Shown here: one piece after another, positions 6,832 through 11,197 of the stretch | Position numbering within the stretch: the stretch's first letter is position 1 | Layout of the letters: each line of letters opens with the position of its first letter | DNA from: JBCBZH01 sp039815415 | GTDB lineage: Bacteria > Bacteroidota > Rhodothermia > Rhodothermales > Rubricoccaceae | Direction of reading: 5' to 3' | Length of the DNA: 11,197 bases | Assembly: GCA_039815415.1 (NCBI GenBank) | Contig: JBCBZH010000134.1 | Location: forward strand, 1-11,197 | Notes under the pieces: generated by a model | Databases searched by the model: none | The model's input: only the letters and a program-made list of their open reading frames with translations | Told to the model about the DNA's origin: nothing | Program-made: the position numbers and the translations under genes

Positions 6832-6946
6832 TCCTCCTGGCGGATCGATGCGGATTCGTCGTCGCGATGTCAGGATGTTGAATGTGCCACCGCCGCACTC
6901 CGGTGAATCATCCCCAGACGGGCGCCAGCTCGCTCTACCCAACACT

Positions 6947-6971
6947 GTCATCCCGGCCTCCGAGCCGGGAT
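6947..6971. repeat. REP-like palindrome, GTCATCCC type
   Basis: After GTC, ATCCCGGC (6950-6957) and its complement GCCGGGAT (6964-6971) form an 8-bp stem with a six-base loop, followed by CTCGAGAT. Sequences of this kind are scattered between genes in many bacterial genomes. Confidence 0.65.
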
Positions 6972-7080
6972 CTCGAGATGGATGAGGGTGCCGGTCGACC
7001 CAAGCACCCGCGTGGGCGGATCGAGAGGATCTTTCCGTGTAACAGGCTGGTCTTCTCTCGGGCTGGTCCTTTCCGACCGC

Positions 7081-7191
7081 GTCATCCCGAACCGAAGGTC
7101 GGCGCAGCCAGCTTGTGGAAGGATCTCTACCGCGCACAGCGTCTCGCTCATCAGAGATCCTTCGACTCCGCTACGCTCCGCTCAGGATGAC
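7081..7191. repeat. Composite REP-like inverted repeat, GTCATCC ends
   Basis: GTCATCC (7081-7087) faces GGATGAC (7185-7191), and within them AAGGATCTCT (7119-7128) is the exact complement of AGAGATCCTT (7153-7162). The right arm contains CTCCGCTACGCTCCGCTCAG, a sequence style common in interspersed bacterial repeats. The two arms look like a pair of REP units in opposite orientation, ending 47 bp before the MOSC start. Confidence 0.65.
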
Positions 7192-7238
7192 AGGATGGGA
7201 GGTCCTCATCAATCTCTAGCTCACCTCACTCTGCCGCG

Positions 7239-7946
7239 ATGAGTACAGAAGTCGGTCGTCTCGTGGGTCTGTGGCGCTACCCCGTCAAGTCGATGGGCGG
7301 CGAGTCTCTCGAGTCCGTCGAGGTCTCCTGGCACGGCGTCGTGGGCGACCGCCGGTGGGCGTTCGTTCGGGCTGGCGTGGAGCGGAGCGGGTTCCCCTGG
7401 CTGACCATCCGCGAGCGGCCCGACATGAACGCCTATCGCCCCCGCTTCGTCGATCCCACACGGCCGGACACGTCAGCGGTGCGGGTTCAAACGCCGTCCG
7501 GGGCGGAGCATGATGTGTTAGACCCCGAGCTGGCGAGCGACCTCGGGCATGGGGCTCGCGTCATCAAGCAGGACCGGGGCGTGTTCGACACCTTCCCGAT
7601 CTCGCTGATCTCCACACAGACCGTCGCGGGCCTCAGCTCGCTCGTGGGCGAGGACCTCGATGTCCGCCGGTTCCGGCCCAACCTCATTGTGGAAGCGTCT
7701 GGGGACGTGGCCTACCCGGAGGATCAGTGGGTCGGCTCGGTGCTCCAGATCGGGAGCCTCGTTCTGCGCCTCGACAAGCGGGACGGACGGTGCGCGGTGG
7801 TCAATGTGGACCCGGCATCGGGCGAGCGAGACTCCAGCCTGCTTCGGGCGATTGCCCGCGAACGGGAGGCGTGCGCGGGGGTGTACGGCTCCATCGTCGA
7901 GCCGGGCCGGGTGACCTGTGGAGATGCGGTCATGGTCGTTCGCTGA
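7239..7946 (+). CDS. MOSC N-terminal and MOSC domain protein
   Basis: A 235-aa protein with an N-terminal MOSC beta-barrel (GLWRYPVKSMGG, residues 10-21; GDRRWAFV, 36-43) and a C-terminal MOSC domain (RRFRPNLIVE, 143-152; DKRDGRCAVVNVDPASGE, 179-196). Cys185 in GRCAVVNVDP is the expected ligand of the molybdenum cofactor in YcbX/mARC-type proteins, which reduce N-hydroxylated compounds. The protein is shorter than E. coli YcbX and has no ferredoxin domain, so an external electron donor would be needed. No signal peptide, so it is cytoplasmic. The start ATG has no Shine-Dalgarno sequence. It stands alone between repeat-rich gaps. The exact 11-mer CGAGCTGGCGA occurs inside the gene at 7526-7536. 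Confidence 0.88.
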   Translation: MSTEVGRLVGLWRYPVKSMGGESLESVEVSWHGVVGDRRWAFVRAGVERSGFPWLTIRERPDMNAYRPRFVDPTRPDTSAVRVQTPSGAEHDVLDPELASDLGHGARVIKQDRGVFDTFPISLISTQTVAGLSSLVGEDLDVRRFRPNLIVEASGDVAYPEDQWVGSVLQIGSLVLRLDKRDGRCAVVNVDPASGERDSSLLRAIAREREACAGVYGSIVEPGRVTCGDAVMVVR

Positions 7947-8260
7947 GGACCGAACCGGCGGCAGGCTCTTTGGACTAACGGAGTAGCAGCGCCCGCGATC
8001 AGGCACAGCCGCTCAGCTCCTTCCCGTTGTTGTACGTCGCCAGCTCGACGTAGGGCAGTTTCGTTGCGACGAGCTGGCGAGGGCAGTGGATGCGCGTTAT
8101 GCGAAATGCATCCGCATATCCACATCTGTGCTACTACAAACTCGTGCGACACAATGGGCTGGATCGTCGCCATTGGGTGTTATGTCGAATCAAGATCGGT
8201 AATATGCAGACTCAATTCTGTCGATTGACTGGTGACACGGCCACTCTCCGCCATTCTGCC
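7947..8260. other. Intergenic region with 47-bp element and local palindrome
   Basis: No gene is supported here. It contains copy B of the 47-bp element and a 6-bp palindrome TATGCG (8098-8103) / CGCATA (8113-8118). From about 8085 the sequence becomes clearly less GC-rich and stays so into the next gene. The frame of the next gene is open back to 8090, but the added residues have no recognisable pattern. Confidence 0.6.
8034..8080. repeat. 47-bp dispersed palindromic element, copy B
   Basis: The best-preserved palindrome of the three copies: TCGCCAGCTCG (8037-8047) and CGAGCTGGCGA (8070-8080) are perfect 11-bp complements. A short TACGTCG/CGACGTA hairpin (8033-8039 with 8046-8052) with the same CCAGCT loop as the terminator in copy A is present, but the GC-rich lower stem is interrupted, so termination here would be weaker. 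It lies downstream of the MOSC gene. Confidence 0.8.
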
Positions 8261-8920
8261 ATGCGCTTAAGGAGAGATCCAGGTTCGCCAATCAACAATC
8301 CGACCCCAGATCAGATCGAGGACGCGATTCGAGGTGTCAATCAGTTTGACGGTGGCTTCGCTACCCTGAGCAATGGCGACCTGTTCGTTCAGACTGCAGG
8401 AGGGGCTGCCAGAGGCTACGTCTTGGAGTACGGGGGTGGAGCGGACGCCCCCCATCTCCAGGCTACCGGCGTGCAGCAAGCGCCCGTCATCGATGCATTC
8501 CAGCGTTTCGCTGCTGGCGACTCGTCCCGAGACCCGAGCCTCCAATGGGAGCCTATTGAGACCGGCCCGGCAGCCCCTCTTCTCTCGGGCGGCGACCAGT
8601 TACCCGAGGGTTTCCATTTGATCGCTGCACGGCTTCGTCATGGGGACCGCCCCCTCGACATCCGGAACTCCATCATCAGAGACGAAGGGCTGTCCAAGCT
8701 CGCGGCTGCGAAGAAAGTCGAGGCTGTCCTGAAGGTCATCAAAGCTGCAAAGGCCGCGTTTGGGGGCGGCCTGCTCGCGTTCGGTGCTCTGGTCATCTCA
8801 CTGATTCTCGGAATCAGCAACGTGGCGGCGTATGCAGTGCTCGGGCTTGCGGCGGCGGGGCAACTGGGATTCGCTTGGTTTGTCTTCCGCGAGTACCGCC
8901 AGCCCACCGGGAGCGCCTAA
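8261..8920 (+). CDS. Hypothetical protein, soluble N-domain plus two C-terminal TM helices
   Basis: A 219-aa protein that I do not recognise. Residues about 11-97 form a compact alpha/beta domain beginning NNPTPDQIEDAIRGVNQ, with short strands FATLS, LFVQT and GYVLEYGGG, then a helix VIDAFQRFAAGD. This layout is like that of small cytosolic proteins, some of them Imm1-like immunity proteins, but the resemblance is too weak to assign function. A linker and a basic helix (KLAAAKKVEAVLKVIKAAKAA, about 146-166) lead to two predicted membrane segments at about 167-186 and 188-209. There is no N-terminal signal, so the first domain is probably cytoplasmic and tethered by a C-terminal hairpin. I chose ATG 8261 because conserved-looking sequence starts there; the frame is open from 8090. 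Lower GC than its neighbours suggests recent acquisition. Confidence 0.7.
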   Translation: MRLRRDPGSPINNPTPDQIEDAIRGVNQFDGGFATLSNGDLFVQTAGGAARGYVLEYGGGADAPHLQATGVQQAPVIDAFQRFAAGDSSRDPSLQWEPIETGPAAPLLSGGDQLPEGFHLIAARLRHGDRPLDIRNSIIRDEGLSKLAAAKKVEAVLKVIKAAKAAFGGGLLAFGALVISLILGISNVAAYAVLGLAAAGQLGFAWFVFREYRQPTGSA

Positions 8921-8945
8921 CGGATTCTCCGACATAGAACGCCTT

Positions 8946-8956
8946 CGAGCTGGCGA
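8946..8956. repeat. Solitary CGAGCTGGCGA motif between convergent genes
   Basis: An exact copy of the iterated 11-mer in the 51-bp gap between the convergent stops at 8920 and 8972. No inverted partner is found nearby. With the preceding T it reads TCGAGCTGGCGAT. Confidence 0.6.
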
Positions 8957-8971
8957 TCTCCACCAACTCCA

Positions 8972-9691
8972 CTATTCCCCCCGCCGGTGGCTGAGGAGCC
9001 ACTCATACAGCTCCGGGTTGGCGTAGGTCTCCGTCCACGAGTCGTGGTTGGCCTCCGGGTAGAGCGTGTACCGGATGTCCCCGTCGCAGCGCTCCAGGCG
9101 GCGGACCATCTCCTCGGAACGAACCGGCGGCACCACATCGTCCAGCGCGCCGTGGAAGGCCCAGATGGGCACCTCGCGGGCCGCGCAGATCTTGCCGGGC
9201 GTGCCGCCGCCACACACCGGGGCCGCCGCCGCGAACCGGTCCGGGTAGTCCTGCAACAGCTCCCACGTCCCGAAGCCGCCCATGCTCAGGCCCGTCACAT
9301 AGATCCGGTCTGGGTCCACGCGGTGCGTCGATTCGATCTCGTCCAGCAGCGCCGCTAGCTCGACCGGCTTCCACCACTCGCCCGAAGGCGCCTGCGGGCT
9401 GACGAGGATGAACGGGAACGTCTGCCCCTCGCGGACGTGGCGTGGCGGCCCGTGGACGGCCACGCGGCGGAGGTCGTCGCCCCGCTCGCCTGCGCCGTGG
9501 AGGAACAGCACCAGCGGCCACGCCTCGTCGGACGCCTCGTAGCCCTCGGGGAGGGCAAGCAAGTACCGGAAGCGCACCGGCTCGCCCGCGGTCACGCCAG
9601 CAAACGTGTGCTCGGTCTGGTTCAACGGCTCGGGCGTCTGGGCGTGAACGGCCGGAATCGCCAGCGCGAGGACGAGGACGAGGCGAAGCAT
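8972..9691 (-). CDS. Secreted alpha/beta hydrolase (esterase/dienelactone hydrolase-like)
   Basis: A 239-aa protein with a cleavable signal peptide (MLRLVLVLALAIPAVHAQ, cut probably after Ala17). The alpha/beta-hydrolase core shows the oxyanion-hole segment LFLHGAGERG (62-71), the nucleophile elbow GLSMGG with Ser136, the acid Asp184 or Asp185 in HGALDDVVPP, and His216 in EANHDSW. It matches the group of small secreted hydrolases often annotated as carboxylesterases, phospholipase/carboxylesterase or polyhydroxybutyrate depolymerase-like enzymes. An ester substrate is likely; its identity is not visible. The frame extends upstream to 10057, but the signal peptide fixes the start at 9691. The gene is divergent from the lipoprotein at 9810 with 118 bp between them, and converges on the gene ending at 8920. 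Confidence 0.9.
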   Translation of the reverse strand: MLRLVLVLALAIPAVHAQTPEPLNQTEHTFAGVTAGEPVRFRYLLALPEGYEASDEAWPLVLFLHGAGERGDDLRRVAVHGPPRHVREGQTFPFILVSPQAPSGEWWKPVELAALLDEIESTHRVDPDRIYVTGLSMGGFGTWELLQDYPDRFAAAAPVCGGGTPGKICAAREVPIWAFHGALDDVVPPVRSEEMVRRLERCDGDIRYTLYPEANHDSWTETYANPELYEWLLSHRRGE

Positions 9692-9809
9692 GGGTCGAGC
9701 TGGCGAAGGACGGTGTGGCGTTTGCAGGGCACGGAGCTGATGCTGTCGTGCGTGTAACCCTCCAAGGGGGTGCTGCGTCCGGGAGTATACCTGAATCCCC
9801 GGATCTCTC
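9692..9809. promoter_or_regulatory. Divergent intergenic region
   Basis: This 118-bp gap must hold promoters for both flanking genes. It contains an exact CGAGCTGGCGA (9696-9706), only 5 bp from the hydrolase ATG, and a GCACG/CGTGC inverted repeat (9729-9733 with 9747-9751). TATACCTG at 9786-9793 is a possible -10 element for the plus-strand gene, but I find no matching upstream box. Confidence 0.4.
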
Positions 9810-10925
9810 ATGCGCTGCCTGCTTCTTCCTCTCGCCCTGCTCCTTGCCGCGTGCTCGACCACCGCCCCAGAGCCGCCGACGGGCGAGGCCACGTCGCTTC
9901 CGCTGCTCGAGCCGGGGTTCATGCTCGGAACCACGTTCTTCGGATCGGGCGATGTGGACGCACTCGGGACTACCGAACGTGCGCTCCTCACCGATGGCAT
10001 TGCGCGCGGCATGACCGGCTTTACGCTGTATGTGGACTGGGCCGACCTCGAGCCCACACCGGGCCGCTACACGCTGGACCGCTTCGAGGCCACGCTCTCC
10101 GCCCTTCGCCAGCTCGGCTTCACGCCCTTCGTCAACATCACCGTGGGCGACATCGGCGACATGAACCTGCCTGAGGACCTCTCGGATGGCGCGGGCGGCT
10201 TCGCCGATGGCGTCGCGCTCGACGACGCGGATGTGCTGGATCGCTTCGGAAACCTGCTCGACCGTGTGGTCCCCATCGCGCTGGCGAACGACGTATTCCT
10301 GCTCAACGTCGGCAATGAGTTCGACGACCGCCTGGATGGCGACTTCCGCTCGGAGCGCGACGCCTACGTGCGGTTCGTGGAGGCCGCCCGCGAGCGGGTC
10401 CACGCCATCGAGCCCAAGCTGGCGGTGGGTGTGACGCTGACCGCACGGCCCGTCCGCGAGCAGACGCGCACCTTCCAGGCCATGCGCGGCGCGGCCGACG
10501 TGGTGGCCTTCAACTACGGTCCCATCGAGTCCGACCTCTCGGTCTCCGACGTAAACGACATCCGCTCCGATTTCGAGACCACCCTCGCGCGCTTCGGCGA
10601 CGGCCCCATCGTGATCCAGGAGCTGACGTGCCCCACCGCCAGCGCGATGGGCTCCTCGGAGGCGTGGCAGAAGACGTGCTACGAGACGCTGCTCGACGTG
10701 ATCACCGAGACGCCGCAGGTCCGCTTCGCATCCGTGTTCACCTTCCAGGACTTCGACGCCGAGATCTGTCGCGCGGTCCAGGAAGCCCTCGCCTTCGACG
10801 AGTCCGAGGAACTCCCGGAGGCCTTCGTGGAGCGATACCAGGAGTACCTCTGCACGATGGGTGTCGTCCGCCCCGATGGCTCGCCCAAGCTGACCTGGGA
10901 CGTGCTTCTGGACGCCGCCGACTGA
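9810..10925 (+). CDS. Lipoprotein with clan GH-A-like glycoside hydrolase fold
   Basis: A 371-aa protein with a lipoprotein signal (lipobox LAAC, Cys15), probably anchored at the cell surface. The sequence follows a TIM-barrel hydrolase: MTGFTLYVDWADLEPTPGRYTLD (about 68-90) is the usual strand followed by W..lEp..G.y; PFVNITV (106-112) is a strand; FLLNVGNEFDDR (163-174) has the acid/base-type Asn-Glu at the end of strand 4 (Glu170); VVAFNYGPIE (231-240) is strand 6; and PIVIQELTCPT (266-276) offers the nucleophile-type Glu271 on strand 7. This pattern is that of clan GH-A (GH5, GH39, GH53 and relatives), but I cannot choose the family, and the substrate is unknown. Four Cys beyond the lipidated one (274, 290, 320, 348) may form disulphides. 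It is divergent from the secreted hydrolase, so the two may act on the same polymer. Confidence 0.82.
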   Translation: MRCLLLPLALLLAACSTTAPEPPTGEATSLPLLEPGFMLGTTFFGSGDVDALGTTERALLTDGIARGMTGFTLYVDWADLEPTPGRYTLDRFEATLSALRQLGFTPFVNITVGDIGDMNLPEDLSDGAGGFADGVALDDADVLDRFGNLLDRVVPIALANDVFLLNVGNEFDDRLDGDFRSERDAYVRFVEAARERVHAIEPKLAVGVTLTARPVREQTRTFQAMRGAADVVAFNYGPIESDLSVSDVNDIRSDFETTLARFGDGPIVIQELTCPTASAMGSSEAWQKTCYETLLDVITETPQVRFASVFTFQDFDAEICRAVQEALAFDESEELPEAFVERYQEYLCTMGVVRPDGSPKLTWDVLLDAAD

Positions 10926-10945
10926 CACCAGCTCGTTCCCTTTCT

Positions 10946-11197
10946 TTACGCTACATCCTCTGCCGAAGGCGCGACCTCGTCGTGCGGGAGAGACACGCGC
11001 TGGCTCCTCAAGTAGACGAACGGCGTGTACCGCAGAAAGTTGGAAACGCGGGCGGTGTAGACATCAGCGGAGGCTTCGATCTGACGCGCGAGGTGACTCT
11101 TGTCGGTCCCTGCGCGGAGCAACGGCCCCCAGTTCGGATTGACGAGTTGGCTGGCTGCCTTCGCGATGGGTGCAATCTCGCTATCGAGGCGCACGAG
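10946..11197 (-). CDS. Hypothetical protein, C-terminal fragment
   Basis: The last 83 or so codons of a minus-strand gene that enters from the right edge; the frame has no stop up to base 11197, so the true start is outside the window. A GTG at 11194 is in frame but need not be the start. The visible part contains SQLVNPNWGPLLRAG, a probable helix SHLARQIEASADVYTARVSNFLRY, and an acidic tail DEVAPSAEDVA. No membrane segment or known motif is seen and I do not recognise it. It converges on the lipoprotein gene with 20 bp between the stops, without a visible terminator hairpin. Confidence 0.6.
   Translation of the reverse strand, partial: LVRLDSEIAPIAKAASQLVNPNWGPLLRAGTDKSHLARQIEASADVYTARVSNFLRYTPFVYLRSQRVSLPHDEVAPSAEDVA

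Larger units (their letters stand above)
6653..7238. other. Non-coding, repeat-rich intergenic region
   Basis: No convincing gene is seen between the XRE-operon promoter and the MOSC start. The open frames here have no family motifs and are overlapped by inverted repeats. The stretch holds a nested palindrome (6716-6778), copy C of the 47-bp element, a single CGCCAGCTCG (6923-6932), and two GTCATCC-type palindromes. A degenerate ACTGGCGAGG lies at 6681. Confidence 0.7.

Noticed and set aside
6602..7238. CRISPR array or insertion sequence in the repeat-rich gap
   Set aside because: The repeats differ from one another, are palindromic and irregularly spaced, and no transposase or cas gene is present.
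8090..8260. Longer start for the hypothetical gene at 8090
   Set aside because: The added residues have no domain-like pattern and cross a local palindrome; ATG 8261 starts directly before the structured part. Not fully excluded.
8097..8924. Integron gene cassette (GTTATGC before and GCCTAAC after the gene)
   Set aside because: GTTATGC and GCCTAAC resemble attC core sites, but no complete attC with a facing GTTRRRY core follows within the expected distance, and there is no integrase in the window.
9003..10928. A 641-codon minus-strand open frame across two genes
   Set aside because: It runs antisense to the lipoprotein gene and out of frame through the hydrolase. Its translation is rich in Arg, Ala and Gly without any family motif, as expected for the reverse of GC-rich genes.
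1..11197. tRNA or rRNA genes
   Set aside because: I saw no cloverleaf with a T-loop GGTTCGAATC-type core or rRNA-like conserved stretch on either strand.

Overview
The window is GC-rich (visibly about two-thirds G+C), densely coded, and almost certainly bacterial chromosome. Five of its proteins begin with lipoprotein-type signal sequences. Genes mostly lack a Shine-Dalgarno sequence, and the clearest promoter fits the -33 TTG / -7 TAnnTTTG pattern of the Bacteroidota/Rhodothermota group. Together with the gene content (GH1 beta-glucosidase, DUF305 plus LVIVD-repeat lipoproteins, MOSC protein, secreted alpha/beta hydrolase, clan GH-A-like lipoprotein), this suggests a marine, heterotrophic Rhodothermota-type organism such as Rubricoccaceae. 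That placement is inference, not proof.

Layout. 1-1474 (+): a GH1 beta-glucosidase whose first codons are disturbed by a C7 run. 1663-4512 (+): a two-gene operon for a duplicated DUF305 lipoprotein with a Met/Asp/His-rich metal-binding linker and an LVIVD-repeat beta-propeller lipoprotein. It ends in a strong intrinsic terminator. 6601-4652 (-): a four-helix membrane protein translationally coupled (ATGA) to a 72-aa XRE repressor, then a metal-dependent amidohydrolase lipoprotein. A sigma70/Bacteroidota-type promoter overlapped by two direct repeats 21 bp apart precedes this set, and a C9T6 tract (coding strand) lies before the amidohydrolase start. 6602-7238: a 637-bp non-coding stretch full of palindromic repeats. 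7239-7946 (+): a MOSC-domain protein. 8261-8920 (+): an unrecognised two-domain membrane-anchored protein in a less GC-rich patch. 8972-9691 (-) and 9810-10925 (+): a divergent pair, a secreted alpha/beta hydrolase and a lipoprotein with glycoside hydrolase-like catalytic motifs. 10946-11197 (-): the C-terminal part of an unrecognised protein.

The most unusual signal is not a gene. The 11-mer TCGCCAGCTCG (or its complement) occurs nine times exactly, both in genes and in nearly every intergenic gap, with many one-mismatch copies. Three times it forms the ends of a dispersed palindromic element of constant 47-bp length (4542, 6785, 8034). In the first of these the left copy is also the loop and inner stem of the terminator. 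This resembles the behaviour of DNA uptake sequences or highly iterated palindromes in other bacteria. The second candidate system is the coupled membrane protein/XRE/amidohydrolase module with its apparent operator.
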